This document shows positions 10,391 to 22,839 of a DNA stretch of 64,000 bases, piece by piece. The notes below the pieces were generated by a model. The model was given only the letters and a program-made list of their open reading frames with translations, had not been told where the DNA came from and did no database searches. The stretch is taken from NCBI RefSeq assembly GCF_000276665.1, contig NW_004955480.1, positions 9,060,297 through 9,124,296 on the forward strand. The letters run 5' to 3'. This stretch comes from Chinchilla lanigera. Taxonomy: Eukaryota > Chordata > Mammalia > Rodentia > Chinchillidae. A program made the position numbers and the translations under genes. The number at the start of each line of letters is the position of its first letter. Position 1 is the first letter of the stretch.

Positions 10391-12345
10391 ATGACTCCAC
10401 CTCCAGACAGGCAGGGGGTAGTACAGAACTTTAGTGTGATGACTAAAACTCTTTGAGGGATTGTCTCCTTTTGCAAAAGTGACATCAGGGTCTACTGAAG
10501 TTTTGTAATAGAAATGAGAAAAATAAAGGAAGGAGGTACAGCTTTGTGGAAATAAGGGGAGGCTAACCAAATATAATTAAGCAAATGTTAATTATTTCAA
10601 GGTTGTCAAAACAGGGTTATTGTCCTCCATCACTTGTGAGACCAAGGCCGGCAGAGGAATCCAGAAAGGAGGCTTCAGCTGTGCCCTGAGTAGCTTGGAG
10701 AAACTGAGGACAATCTAACGCAAAACAGGGCACCCTAGGTGATTGGTTGGGGTGCATGCTTGGTTTCCTCTGATTTTTCCTAATTTGGAAGTAGGGGCAA
10801 ATTTAGGGAACCTGGCAATTTTTAATCAAGTCCTGATCCTATTGGGTTAATTATTTCAGGAGTCTTCATGTGGCTTCTTGGACTAATGACTAGAGATTAC
10901 CAGTCACTGTACTGTCATCCAGATGCCCTGTAAATCGGATCCTGGACAGAGGCTGGCTCCTGGGACGGGCATTATAGATGGAGGGTTCTTGTGATGGTTG
11001 CTGCAGCCTGGTGGGCCAAGTTTGGTCTTCTCTGTAACATGACCATGGTCTGTTTGTATATCTTTTATTCTCATTAGCTATTGGGTAGAAGTCTCAGTTC
11101 AACGCAGCTCAAAAGTTAGGGTAAAGTTTAAAATGTGATGTTCCTCATTACACCCATTCTGCTGGGTGCATCTCTCAGTTCTTGTTCCCAAATCCAGGCT
11201 GCATTGCCCCTGTGAGATGTGGTACAGACATCAGGTGTATGGGGATGGTGCATGATAACATCTCCCCAAAAATGCTTACAGCACAAGATTAAGGGAAAAA
11301 GTTGAATATGCATGTGGGTATACAGCAAGTGTTTACTACTTGAAGCAAGTCAGTAGAAAAGCAGCAAAATAGGCATTAAAACAGCATCAGAAAAGAAAGA
11401 TTGCCCAACTCATCCTCGTTATCACAAAGTTTGGAATTTTGGGTTACATATTCCTTTTCTATGTTTTTCTGCACTTTCCAGTTTTCCTACTAAAAGCATG
11501 TATACTTGTGAACTTTAATTAAAAACAGTTTGACGCAACAGTGCTTTGATGTCTTTTACTCAGAAGAAACATGAATATATTTGTTTTTTGGTGTCTTCCT
11601 GTGAGCAAATGAAAGTATTTCTCTGCTGTGGAAGATGGGACTCCAAACTACCATGGTTACCAAAAAGGCAGAAAGCTAAAGAAAACAGGAGGTTTGAGGG
11701 CCTTGAGTTTTTCTGCATTTCTTCCATTCTCACTTCACTTTGTAGGCAAAGACCTTTTATTCTTGCTTTAAATGTTTCAGCGCTTCAGCCTCGAAGAGTT
11801 ATAGTTGTTCTAACCTTTAAAACACTTAATTTTCAAAACATGAAGCTTCAAGTGGAAATAGAAACCCGGAATGTATTTGAAACTCGCTGATGCCTTCTTT
11901 CTCACATAGGACAAATCAGTTGCATCTCATATTTATTTTTATTGCATCTATAAATCGATCGAGAACAATAAAAGCCCAGAAGCTTGAATATCAGGAAGGA
12001 AAGGAGACTGGGTCAAAACTTGTTTGTAAGTCTTTAAAATATATATTTGTTCCAAGCCACAAAAGTGCTGAATGTAGCATTTTTAAAAAATTTCATAATG
12101 GAGGACAGAACTGGTCTTCTCTAACAGGCAGCCAATGGGTCTGTAAGCTGCAGTCTGCAGCTTCTCTTTTCCTGGCCCTTGTTATTTTGTTTTTTCTCTC
12201 TCCCTGGACCATCCTTAGAATTGTGAGAGGTCAGGATGTCTTATGCTGTCCTTACCATCTATATTTGCCTCTATCCTATTTTCTTTTTCTCAGTTTCCTG
12301 GGGCTTGCACAGCATCCCTATCTTCTCTCTGTAGCAGTCACTGTA
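10391..12345. other. Mostly unique sequence (about 2 kb)
   Basis: No gene is seen. At about 11430-11530 there is an AT-rich stretch ('ttttctgcactttccagtttt') that resembles the 3' ends of old interspersed repeats, but I could not assign it. Two overlapping plus-strand frames of 114 and 168 codons (11546-12396) have no recognisable domain. Confidence 0.45.
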
Positions 12346-12349
12346 GCCT

Positions 12350-12490
12350 CACCCTTTTCCTTGCCTGTCTTTCTCAGTGGATGCCAAGCTCTTTGACTGT
12401 AGGGATCAGACCTTACTCATCTTTATGTTTTGAACCAATACGGAGCCTAGGAGCAGGCTTCAATACATTAGGTGAGTGAATAAAGTTAAG
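12350..12490 (+). repeat. L2 3' end
   Basis: The L2 3'-end order is visible: 'ctctttgactgtagggatcag', 'ttactcatctttatg' and a final 'gtgagtgaataaa'. Confidence 0.6.
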
Positions 12491-12837
12491 CCAAATTAAG
12501 GACTAATTTGCTACATTTGAAGCACTGTCTTAAGCATGACCTATTCATGATTGAGGCACAGGTATGGAGGCTCTTGTAAACATTTTCTGTCTTCACATCT
12601 GCAGCTGCTGAAAGCTATGTCTTCCCCGGCACCTCTCTCCTACACTCACTGGGATGAAGATGATGATGTGAACCACCGTGGCTCTGGAGGCGGGGGGCGT
12701 TGCTCTACCTTCAACCTAGATGACGGTATCTCTCTATCCCATGGGGACTGTCTGTCAGTCCCCAGGATTTCATGCTGAAGGATGCCTCTTAACTATGCAG
12801 ACCTTGGCTACTAAGTCAATCCGCTCTACCTGTACAC

Positions 12838-13035
12838 CTGTTTTTATTTTTAAGACTGTGGATTGAACCCAGAGGCTTAGCACTGAGCTGTATCTGCAGC
12901 TCTTTTTATTTTTTATTTTTAGATGGGGTCTTGTTAAGTCACCAAGTTGCCCAGGGTGAGCTCCAACCTGTGATCCTCGTACCTCAACCTCCCAGAGTGC
13001 TGGACTTATAAGATACCTGGCTGCACACCTGTGAT
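12838..13035 (-). mobile_element. B1-dID composite SINE, antisense
   Basis: In plus orientation an antisense ID half ('ggattgaacccagaggc ... actgagctgtatctgcagc') is joined through a T-rich linker to an antisense B1 half ('agatggggtcttgttaag ... cctcaacctcccagagtgctgg'). Fused B1 plus ID is the B1-dID/MEN-like arrangement of squirrel-related rodents, dormice and beavers. It is useful as a lineage marker. Confidence 0.82.
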
Positions 13036-13439
13036 TGGACCCAGAGAAACAGGCCAATAAGATTCTGGCTCTCTCTCTGGACATGGGTCTTGAACCCTGT
13101 CACTTCTCTCTTACTCGGACCTCTCTCCCTTTTCCTTTCCATCTTTTCCATCTTGGGTGCTCTCTGGATTTTTGGGCTTTGCTTTTGCCCCTAGTTCTTC
13201 TCCTTCAATTTTGGCAGTGGCCCTTGGCTTTCCTGAGTGGTCTCACTGCACCCAGTAACTCCTGGCAAACCACACACCAACTTGACTCCCAACTCCCACT
13301 GCTGGCATGGCCTCCAAGGCAAGGGTGGGCGTCCCCTAGGTTGACCACATGGCTTTGCAAATGAGTTGTGCATCTGGTCACATTCTCTAGTTACAAGGAG
13401 TAGTGGGACACTGTGATTATAGAGCTTTTCTGATCAGAT

Positions 13440-13725
13440 TTAGGCTGTTCTCCTAGTCTCCCCTCTTGTTGGTCCCCCTAGACACAAGCCCTTGTCTCTG
13501 GGCTCCTGCACACTCCTGCCTACTGCCTGGGACATCTCCTCTTCCCACATTCTTCCTTCCTCTGCTCACATCTGCTCACCTCTGGAGCTTAGTTTTGATG
13601 TTACTACCTCGGGGAAGCTTTCATTGCTATGTCTTCCACCCTGGCCTTGATCGTATGGATGCCTTCTATTTGATCTTTTGTCACCCAGTAAATCTCTATC
13701 ATTGTCACCACTGCCAAAGTTCTCG
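13440..13725 (+). repeat. L2 3' fragment
   Basis: L2-like order: 'actgcctgggacatctcctc', 'ctcggggaagctttcattgc', then 'cacccagtaaatctctatcat'. It is diverged but collinear with the L2 3' region. Confidence 0.55.
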
Positions 13726-13784
13726 CAGAGCTTCCTCTGTGCAAGAACAAATCTAAGAACTGTGCAAGAACTGGCTCAATTGAT

Positions 13785-13950
13785 CCAGTGCAGTCGCTTG
13801 CGACAGACACTATTTTTATATCTGCTTTATAGATGAGGACATCTGGCACGGAAAAATTAGGCAATTTGGCTAAGTCGCACAGATCCTTAATGGCACAGTC
13901 AGGTTTGAACCCAGATTGTCTGGCTTCAGAGCCACACGGTCTCGCTGCTC
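13785..13950 (-). repeat. MIR SINE, antisense
   Basis: Clear antisense MIR: 'ctttatagatgaggacatctgg', 'aggtttgaacccagattgtct' and 'ggcttcagagcc'. Confidence 0.8.
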
Positions 13951-14299
13951 TCAGCTGCCTTTTGATGTGGCATTTGTCACACTCTGTTGGGCTGTCTGGT
14001 TACCTGTTTTATTCAGAATTGTATCCTGGCATTCAGCTTAAGTCCTGCTAAGAATTAGACTCAATCAATTCTTTTTGTGGAATGAATACCTGAATTCTAT
14101 TTAAAGATCTCTAAAGTCTCACAAATTCAAGTTATACATTACTGATTTTTTTCATTTTGTAAAATCAAGTCCAACTAGAAAGGAAGGCTGATCAACCAGC
14201 GTGTGGAATTGGGCTCCATAATGGCTTTTCTATTCATCTATCTTATTCAATCTGAAAGTCTGAGCTGACTGGGAAGCGTCTGTCTCAGTCCTTACACTG

Positions 14300-14410
14300 G
14301 ATACAGCTGAATGTTGGGGCCAGGGCGTTCAAGTGACTTGTCCAAGATCACATATGGAGCTGGTGACAAACAGGATGCCAGGTCAGCTGGTTTCCAATGC
14401 TATGTCGTTT
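14300..14410 (-). repeat. MIR fragment, antisense
   Basis: Partial antisense MIR core: 'caagtgacttgtccaagatca' and 'ggtgacaaacaggatgcc'. Confidence 0.5.
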
Positions 14411-14904
14411 CTCTGCACCTGGTCAAACAGAAACTATAGTCACATGAGGGCTTGCAGTTAAAACAAACATCAGGTCTGTAACTGGTTTGATGATGGCTCC
14501 AAACAGTGTAAAGGAACTCATGGCTTTGGTGCTCCTGAGGACTGTGACCAGCACTCAGAAAATACAGGGTTTAGAGGGGGAGGCCAGCTTGGCAAGGACA
14601 GAAGCACTGGACTCTTGAGTGTCATGCTAATCACCCAGGCCTTTCTCCCTGTGACCTTACTCATGGCGTGGCCCTTGGTGTGGTCTCCAGTCGATAGCCT
14701 TGATTTTGAAGACTGTTCTGGCTGTAGAAATCTAACACTCTTCTTTCTCGCAGTCTCTTGTGCTACTGGCTGTGCTTACTCCCACCAACTGGTCCGCACC
14801 TGGGCCAAGCTACGGTGCAGCTGTTTTTCCCCCCCACCATGCACTGAAACCTTCTTGCTCAGCTATTGAGCACAATCTCAGCTCACAGGTGCAGAAGAAG
14901 AGCA

Positions 14905-15062
14905 GTATCTTTGGGTCCAATCTAGATACTTTTATGTGACTTGGAAGCAGTTACTTCACTTCTCTAAGACCCTAGCTGCAAAATAGAAGTAATAATATCT
15001 ACAATATAAGAGTGACTGTGATGATTAAATAGAACTAAATTTATAAAACACTTAACAGAACC
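14905..15062 (+). repeat. MIR SINE
   Basis: Sense MIR: 'cagttacttcacttctctaag', 'aaaatagaagtaataatatct', 'gatgattaaatagaact' and 'aaaacacttaacagaacct'. Confidence 0.78.
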
Positions 15063-15084
15063 TAAACTGTAATAGAACTGGGCA

Positions 15085-15256
15085 CCAGCAATGTTTTTCT
15101 GTAAAGGGCCAGATAAGAAATATTTTGTGCTTCTAGGGCATATGGTTTCCATCTTTGCTGCTGCAGGACATAAGACACCATATGTAAACAAATGGGTATT
15201 ACCATGTTCTAATAAAACTTGAGTTATAAAAAAAAAACAGGTGGCAGACTATGTTT
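15085..15256. mobile_element. hAT-type nonautonomous DNA transposon remnant
   Basis: Strong collinear match to a common mammalian DNA repeat: 'tttttctgtaaagggccagat', 'gggcatatggtttccatc', 'caaatgggtattaccatgtt', 'ctaataaaacttgagtta' and 'caggtggcagactatg'. I recognise the family pattern (antisense of the 'actatggcccgtgggcc' repeat) but cannot give its name with certainty. Confidence 0.65.
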
Positions 15257-15259
15257 TCA

Positions 15260-16380
15260 CACCTCAGTCCCATGCTGAGCTTTGTGGGCACCTGTGGTAG
15301 ATGATGATTCACACTGCTTTCTTCATTTCTATTTAGTCAAATATTAGGCTGCTTCGTACTACCTTTCCTTGCCTCATCCTTCCTTTTGCAGGTTGTTGTT
15401 TTTATTGACCTTTCTATCCAGAGGTATAAGCACAAAAAAGATCTACCCCAAGTTCTGGATGAAATGAAAAGAGTCTTCCCTCCCCAGCCCAGACCCAGGG
15501 GTTGGCATCTGAAGGCCCCTAAGTGCAGCTGTGCCTAAGATGCCTGGTGCCAGGTGAGGGAGAAGAAAGGCTTTTTCAGGACTGAAGGGGCCTGCAGACT
15601 AAGGGACAGGGCTTGGGGCATTGCTTCCTATAGCAGTGTCATGTTCCACATAAGTGAAAAGCCACAGCGGTTCACAGGTAAGTAGCTGGCCAGTGCAGGG
15701 CTGCTGTGGGGCTCGGGGATGGTGTGCAGCTCTGCTGCAGAGCAGTCACTGCTCCTTGCCATTGCACATGGGCAGGGTGTTTGAGACCTGGCGGGATTGG
15801 GAACAGCCACTCGTTTCACAGAGCCCGGATCTGTAAGAAGCAGAAAGGTAGAGGACTAAGAGAGGAAGAGCACGCATGCACCATCCTGGAAGCTGACGTG
15901 ACCTGCTGAGCACACGTTCTTAGGTCAAGGGTCATATTTGCTCTGAGTCATTCTGAGTTTGGGACAGGAGCTAAGATTTTAAATGTTGGTAGCTAGAATG
16001 TGCAGATTCAATACCCCATCTGGGCTTTATTCTGCTAATCTCAGGGTCTTGGACAGAGTCCAGGAGGGAAAAAAAAAATAAAAAAAAACCCTCGTGATCC
16101 CTTCTCTTAATCCCCAGGGCAATTCCTGCTGGTCTCAGCACCCCCAGGCCTACAGAATTGCTGGCGCTGCTCTGCTGGCTCTGCGGCCTCTTAGGGAACC
16201 CCCTAGAAATGCTGTGAGTCAGCTGCTAGCCTCCCACAGATCTGGGCCATCGCCAGGCTGCCAAGAGGACCAGGACGGGGTATGCGTGATGGAAGACTGT
16301 GGCTTTGGGAGTCTTTTAGGTTTGGATTTGGGCCCTAGTTCTCCGAGGGTGAACTTTAGTTGAGAGATGATCTTTGGGGA
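15260..16380. other. No recognisable feature (about 1.1 kb)
   Basis: Unique-looking sequence with chance frames on both strands. A short A-rich tract at 16070-16088 is not attached to a recognisable SINE body. Confidence 0.45.
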
Positions 16381-16384
16381 TAAT

Positions 16385-16590
16385 CTCTGGATTTAAATCT
16401 TGAGTCTGTGACCTACCAGCTATGTGATTTGGTCAAGCTACTTGGAGTTCTGTGCCCCACTTTCCTTGTGTGTGAAAGAGGAACAATATTGTACCCCTTC
16501 AGAGTGTTGTTATGAGGATCAAATGATCACACACACATGTGTGCATACATGCACATGCACATTGGAAGAGTTTCTTGCTCATAGCACATA
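16385..16590 (+). repeat. MIR SINE
   Basis: Sense MIR: 'taccagctatgtgatttgg', 'ccttgtgtgtgaaagaggaac' and 'agtgttgttatgaggatcaaa'. A short ACAC-rich stretch interrupts the 3' part. Confidence 0.72.
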
Positions 16591-16597
16591 CCTGTTG

Positions 16598-17013
16598 GAG
16601 GGTTACAGTTTGAATGTATTCTCCAAATTTCATGCACTGGGAAGTTAATTCCCAAAGTCATACAGTAATGCTGCATGAAAGGGGAGATCTTTGGGAGGTG
16701 ATTGGGTCAATGAGGGCTTGCTTTCATGAATGGATTAATTCTTTTTTAGTCATAATCATAAATCAGTGGATTAATGGATGAATGTTATTGCAAGAATGGA
16801 TCTGCTGTAAAATCTAGCTCTCTCTGACATGCTTGCGCCATCTGACCATGAGATGCCTCCACCAGATATAGCAAGAAGACCTCCCCAGTGGCAAAGACCT
16901 TAGTCTTGAACTTTGTAGCCTCCAGAAGCATGAACTAAATAAGTATCTAATCTTTATAAATTTTTCATTCTGTAAAGTTCATTTATAGCAGTGGAAATTG
17001 GACTGAGACAGTA
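16598..17013 (+). mobile_element. MaLR (MST/THE1-like) solo LTR
   Basis: Sense LTR order: 'cagtttgaatgtattctcc', 'tttgggaggtgattgggtc', 'gccatctgaccatgagatgc', 'catgaactaaataagtatc' and 'aaattggactgagacag'. It is near full length for a MaLR LTR, and no internal region follows. Confidence 0.8.
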
Positions 17014-17164
17014 GATTTACAAATTTTCTTATTATGTTCTTACTATTACTTCAAGCATAAAATCCCTTTAGTCATTGTCATCATTACTGTCATTGTAGTG
17101 TGTCACAGCAGAGGTTCTCTTATGTCCTGGTAAATATTTATTAAATATTTTGCATACTTTTGTG

Positions 17165-17330
17165 TATGTGACCCTCTCTCCCAAGCATCTCATGAAGTAG
17201 ACACCATTATTATCTTTGTTACTAATGAGGAAGGAGGAAATAGAAAATGTAACCCAGCGAGGGTCACATAACTGCTTAGTGGAGACGGATTTTGATCATG
17301 GTGGTTTGCATTCTGGGTCAGCCCCATAGC
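17165..17330 (-). repeat. MIR SINE, antisense
   Basis: Antisense MIR: 'ttattatctttgttactaatg', 'cagcgagggtcacataactgc' and 'agtggagacggattttgatc'. Confidence 0.65.
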
Positions 17331-17904
17331 CATGAGACTTAGCTGGCAAATAGCATACCACCCACGGGACACTGGGTGGAAGAGTTGGGCAAGCACTGGT
17401 CCAGAGGGCAGGTATATTGCATTCATCTCAGGGCCCATTGCAGGCTCCAAATAGATTGCATAACTTCTCTAGGTCAGGGTGACCAGCTGACTGGGCTATG
17501 AGAGGGTCAAGCAGCAATTCTGTCTGCAGTAAGAGCCGGGGCAGAGAGGCTGCACCACTGAGAGGGCTGGCCTGTTGCCTCAGGTGAACAATGGAGGGCA
17601 TTCATAGCCCTGGGGCTGAAGAGACAGGTCCTGGCCAGAGAGAAGATGATTTCTGTTCAAGGAAGGACAGAGGACAAAGAATCAGGAGCCTAAAGGAGCC
17701 TCCATGTTACCTGGCTCTGGGTTAGAAGAAAAACTATGCTTTCAAATCACTTTGAGTTCCTTCTCCACTCCAAACCTCTGGAAAAGCCCAAAGTTAACCT
17801 CTTGAGGGTCTCAGGAGAAGGAAAATAATAACAAATTCCATGTGATGTCCCAGGAAGACCCAGAGTGAATCTCACTCCTTCCATGACCACTCACTGCCCG
17901 CTCC

Positions 17905-18030
17905 ATCTTTTTTTCAACACAGTGCTGTCATTTTACAACGGAAGAAACTGACGCTTGGCATAAGTCCCTGACCACCAGCACATAGTGAGGCTGTAGCTGA
18001 GCTGGTACTGGGGTCTTGGTTGTCATGATA
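17905..18030 (-). repeat. MIR SINE, antisense
   Basis: Antisense MIR: 'cattttacaacggaagaaact', then 'accagcacatagtgaggctg'. Confidence 0.6.
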
Positions 18031-18119
18031 CATACCTGTGCTCCAAACTGCTCTGCTCTACTGCATGAGGGCAATGTCTCCACCTGTGGGCGTCACACTC
18101 AGGCTCTTCATGACTAGCC

Positions 18120-18600
18120 CCTGTTGCTTCTGCTCACTGCCTGCTGCAGAAGAAGTTCCAGGTTCTCTGTGCCCCTGCTGTCTCTCTGCCTTTGCCTGGA
18201 GTATGCGTCTGTGAGGATTTCCCTTCACAAAGTTCTGCTTGGCTCATGGGTTCCTACGTTAGGCAAGATTTTCTCTGTATTTTTTCATGGACTACTGCAC
18301 AACTTCCGGCTTGCTTTTCCTGAAGCTGTTGTCACTGATCGCATAGAAGATGTGTGATCCTGCTTCTCCCCGACCACCTGATTTGTCAGCCTTCAATAGC
18401 TGCCATTGTTCTCCAGGTGCCTAGCCTGCCTGCCACTTTGACTTGGTTCTTGCCTTCCCTTCTCCTCCCCGCCAGCCTCCTTCTCATACTCCACACCTCT
18501 TCTAGGTTCTTCATCTCTTGCTGCCTTCCTCTTCACCTACTCTTCTTCCTGGAACTGCCCCTGACTCTATCTGCAGTAAGGGTCACCTAGTTCTCACAGT
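18120..18600 (+). repeat. L2-derived region
   Basis: Pyrimidine-rich L2-like order is visible, including 'tgcctggagtatgcg', 'cttcaatagctgccattg' and 'ttcttcctggaactgcccc'. Three adjacent plus-strand frames rich in leucine and serine here are by-products of the base composition. The family assignment is moderate. Confidence 0.45.
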
Positions 18601-19580
18601 GTGAGTGTAGCTCTTTGTTTCCTAGAGAGATGGCTCTATCTCAGAAGCAAGTCAAACCCCTGCCATCTTTCTGCAGCTCCTTTTATCAAGTTCTTTTCTC
18701 TGTGTTGCCACAGAGTGTTAGTATTTCTCTTCCCTGGAAGGCTAGAGTGTGCTAGGGTGGGTAACCTGGCCTGGGTATGTGCAGTGTTCCTGCTACTTGC
18801 TGTGTAGAAGTGTGAATGAACAAGGGCAGGGCTTGTGCAAGGCTGTCAAATGCTAAGTCTGGAGCCTTGGGACTCCAGATTCCTTGTGTCAAAGCACCTT
18901 TCTGACACAACGTGTCCCTGAACCGTGCCTGCCTTGCATGCTTATTTCCTACTCCAGCTCGCTTTCCCTCATTACTCCCCCTTAATCCATGTTAAAAGCC
19001 ATAAGAATGGTTCTCCTTGCTCTTTTAGCACCTTTCAAATATTTGTAGTCTTTTATGCTTCCTTTATTTTTGCCTGCTGGCCAAGCTATATATTTTAGCT
19101 CCTTTATTTTTCTTCTCTTAAATATGTCTCTTCATATTCACTTTGGACCCACTCCAGTTTTCACAGTTTTTGTCATGCCCATCCCCCCTCACTTCCTTAA
19201 TGCTACTTTTCTAATGTCCTTAAGCTTCAAAGCACTGATTTAGATGTACAGTTTTAGTTTAAGTCCATGGCAATTACTGAGCTCAGTTCTGGGGACAAGG
19301 CGTGGTCTCAGTCTTGCTACAATCCTTTATCTCTGAATTCTGCGTGCTTCTGTGTTAGAAGGCAAAGGTACTGGGCCTTTCTCCCTGTGGTCTCAAGCAG
19401 GAGGCAAGCAGCTTCTCTTCAGCACAGGGTACTTGCAAAGTCTTCTCTAGAAGTGTGCTACCCTCGTTTTTTCTTCAGACTTACAACTGTGTTGGGACAT
19501 TTAGGAGAGTGTGAGTTCCCTGGCCACTGCTTTTTAGAGAACAGACATAACTTTGAGTCAGAATATCTCGTTTGGAGGTT
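18601..19580. other. No recognisable feature (about 1 kb)
   Basis: Unique sequence with short chance frames. No repeat family was recognised. Confidence 0.4.
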
Positions 19581-19584
19581 AGGT

Positions 19585-19790
19585 TAGAAAGCTATGTGCT
19601 TAAGTTCAGAAGTCCTGGGGTTAACTCCTGACCATGTTTATTACTAACTCTGTCATTTTGGATAATATTTTTATCAGACTCTCTATTTTCTTCATCTATA
19701 AAATGGAACTGATAACTGCCTCATAGAGTTCTTGCAAGGGTGAAGTAATAGAACAAACAAAATGCTTCTGGTGCCAGGACTCGGTAAATC
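19585..19790 (+). repeat. MIR SINE
   Basis: Sense MIR: 'ttactaactctgtcattttgg', 'ttcttcatctataaaatggaa', 'taactgcctcatagagttctt' and 'gcttctggtgcc'. Confidence 0.82.
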
Positions 19791-19799
19791 CAGTGCATG

Positions 19800-22315
19800 A
19801 GGTGGTATTTTAACCTAGACTTCCCCACTGTAGCTAAGCTGTGATTCTGTTCATGGCCATGTGAGTGAGCTGCCTTCTCATGCCTGGATTTTACCATGGT
19901 TTCAGAGAGGCTTGCACACGTTAAGCTATTATTTCTTGGACAGCTGGCTGACATAGGTGCAACCAGAAGAGAGGCATAATGGGAAATGGTTTATATTTGA
20001 ACAAATGTGGAAGATGCATTTAGGTATGTTATATCAGCTTCAGAAAACACCTGGGTGTGCTAGTCAGCATAAAATTTAACAAGTACCATTTCCCATGGTA
20101 TATCTGGGCCTCTTTCCATTTGTGCAATTAATGAAATCACCAGGTTGCACTGAGGTTGTCTGGTGTGCCAATCCCTGTACTAGTGAGTAATTGATGCATC
20201 TTCAGCTAGATAGGGGTTTGTGTGTGAGTGTGTGTGTAACGGATATCTAGTGTATGGGTAACACAGTCTGGTATAAACTGTGAAAGAAAAAGCAAATGAG
20301 TTAGGGGTGGGAGACCAGGGAGAGGGGCAGTCGACCCCATGTAGAGGGTCAAGGAAAGTGCTCTGGAGAAAGGGTGACCCAGTAGACACATTCCTGCTCC
20401 CAGGAGTTCTGAACCAAATAGGATAGGCTCTGGTCAAAAGCCGAGGGCCTGGTTCTCAGATGCCTCTGTTGAACCAGTAACCCTTCCATTGCTAGCTCCC
20501 ACAGTCTCTTGAGGGACCACAGGACAGGGGCGTTTACCAGCCAGGTAGAAAACTTTCTATATTTTACCTCCAACATTGCCATATCACTGAATTCTCACCA
20601 CTTTACAGGGATTAGAACAATGTCATTAGGTTTACAAAATCTTCTAAAACTCCTAGAGATGCTGATTCCAATTTGACCTAAAATAAGTCATTTTGACTTC
20701 CTTATTTTTTTTTTTACTTTCCTACTTTTTTTAAAAAAAATGTATTTTATGTTTTTCTTTCCCATCAGTTGCAAGAATACTTCTTTACAGTGTCTTGCTG
20801 AGCAGAATCCCCCAAATTATTTCAGGCATGCAGATCATTCTAGTGTCCTGTAGCAGAGGATGTGTGGTGAGTTCTCCCTGAATCCAGGCCCACACCACCT
20901 GTAAACTCTTTCTCTTGTCTTTTTTATGCTCATTGCACATTAACTCAAAGTGCTGTGTAACCTTTTCCCAGTCTCTACATTTTCCACAGGCACCCAGAAT
21001 GCGCCTGATGCTTCCGTTTAGTCTCTGGGGAAATTTCCATGCAGGAGAAAAAGAGGCAATTCTGGGAGGTGAACAAGTGCAGAAGAAGCACATTTTTGGT
21101 TCAGGAGAAACTGAGTGTAAGCACCTGCCATTTTCTGATTGGCTGCCTGGCTGCAGGCTCTTTGGTTCTCAGGGCTTTATTTAAAAACTGGAGATAGAAA
21201 TTGTGAGACTTCAGTGAACCAACCTGTGCTGATTCAGGTCCACTGAGAAGCAGCTGCCAGGACAGGATTAGACACGTGAAGCTTTTATTAGAGGAAATGC
21301 CTATGCAAAAGGAAATAGGGAGGGTGTTTGTGAAAGCTGGAGAGCCTCAGAAGGCTTGTGAGCCTGACCCCAGGGAAAGGGAGAGGGAGAGGAAGCTGGT
21401 GGAAGCTCCCCAGACTACTGTTTAGTCTACAGAAGGGGTGACAATGCTTTTGGGAAGTCCTTGAGCTTAAGCTGGCCAGCAGAGGGGTCCTGGAGTCCTA
21501 CGTCTCCCAGGCACTGGTGGCCTTAGTGTCCTATGGAACCCATTTGTCATTGGGAGAAGCTTGGGGACTGTGGCTTCTGCATAAATGTGATGGATTTCAG
21601 GTGTGTGACTGGGGTCCAAGGTCAGTTATATTCTCTGGCTGTGAGGGGCACCTTCCTGGCCACCTGCATTCCCTCCAAAGATTTTGTCATGTAGAGATGA
21701 CTGGTTACCACTTGAATCTGCAGTGAAGTGCCGTGTCCCACTTGTGAGGCAGGATCTTTCACACAACAAAAGCAGACTGAGCCTGAGTGCTGGTGAATGA
21801 TGGCGAGTGCTGAGCACTGTAAGCAGCTCGTGGGAGATGCTCAGGAAACACTGGACGAGGTCCACATATGATGCAAAGAACATGTCCACTTTTGAGGTCC
21901 AGTCCCACCACAGTCTTTAGTGCAAATAGCTGAGTTGCTTTAACTATTACAGAGAGGTGGTAAGAAGCTATGCAAGCGACAGTGGCAGACATAGGAACCC
22001 TCAGTGCAGGCCAGCTCCATGCCTTTTCTTTTTTCTCTACCCTACTCCTTTATTTCCAATTACCTCAGTTTGCTTAAGTAACGAATTTATCAAAACACCT
22101 GTTCTACAGGCCAGATGTAGGGTGTGTGCACTACATGCCTAATCTTGGAAGGAGTATTTACCCTTTCAGAGAGTGTGCAGGAGGGAGGGAGTAAGCTTAT
22201 TTGTGAAGTAGTGACGCAGGATTTTCGGAAGGCTGGAATGGTAATTGGATAGGAAAGAGCACACATTATGCTTTAGAGCACTTTATGTTCCTCTATTTGA
22301 CCTTAAAGTGCCTTT
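19800..22315. other. No recognisable gene or repeat (about 2.5 kb)
   Basis: The longest block without an assigned repeat in the first half of the window. It contains a short GT-rich run at 20218-20236, a T-rich then A-rich tract at 20705-20740, and chance frames only. Confidence 0.4.
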
Positions 22316-22330
22316 TAGACATGATATCCT

Positions 22331-22492
22331 TTTATTTATTTACTTGTTTATTTATTCGTTTGTTTGTTTATTTATTTATTTATTTATTTATNNNNNNNNN
22401 NNNNNNNNNNNNNNNNNNNNNNNNNNNNNNNNNNNNNNNNNNNNNNNNNNNNNNNNNNNNNNNNNNNNNNNNNNNNNNNNNNNNNNNNNNNT

Positions 22493-22527
<35 letters not shown>

Positions 22528-22602
22528 TGTGGTACTGGGAGTTGAACTCAGGACCTTGCACTTGCCAGGCAGGCGCTGTGCTGTTGAGCTATATCCCTGG
22601 CC
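22331..22602 (-). mobile_element. ID SINE with long TTTA tail, antisense, containing the gap
   Basis: The ID body occupies 22529-22602 in antisense ('gtggtactgggagttgaactc ... gagctatatccctggcc'). Its A-rich tail is an expanded (TTTA)n microsatellite that runs left to about 22331. Near-identical flanks, 'acatgatatcctttt' at 22319-22333 and 'acatgatacctttt' at 22607-22620, look like the target-site duplication with one base lost. The copy is fairly young. Confidence 0.85.
22392..22491. other. Assembly gap of 100 N
   Basis: Exactly 100 N bases lie inside the (TTTA)n tail. A round 100 usually marks a gap of unknown size, so the true tail length is not known. Confidence 0.97.
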
Positions 22603-22839
22603 ATAAACATGATACCTTTTTGAAGAAGATTCTTTAATTTGATGACCTAGAAGCATCTTTGTACTTTCCATCTACTCATTCATATAGCAGCAATTTCAGC
22701 ACCTGCTCTGTGCTTGGACTTTGCATGCAGGGAACTTACTTGGAGGGGGTTCTCAGTAAACAATGAAAGAAACAGGAAAGGTAAGGGAACCAGGCAGAGA
22801 TCGTACAATGTGGGGATAACACAGACAAACACTAGTTTA

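Noticed and set aside
11890..12396. 168-codon plus-strand frame with a hydrophobic, membrane-like second half
   Set aside because: The hydrophobic stretch comes from pyrimidine-rich DNA and the frame runs into an L2 3' end. No protein family was recognised.
22245..22637. 130-codon plus-strand frame across the gap
   Set aside because: It runs through 100 N bases and the TTTA microsatellite, so it has no meaning as a coding region.
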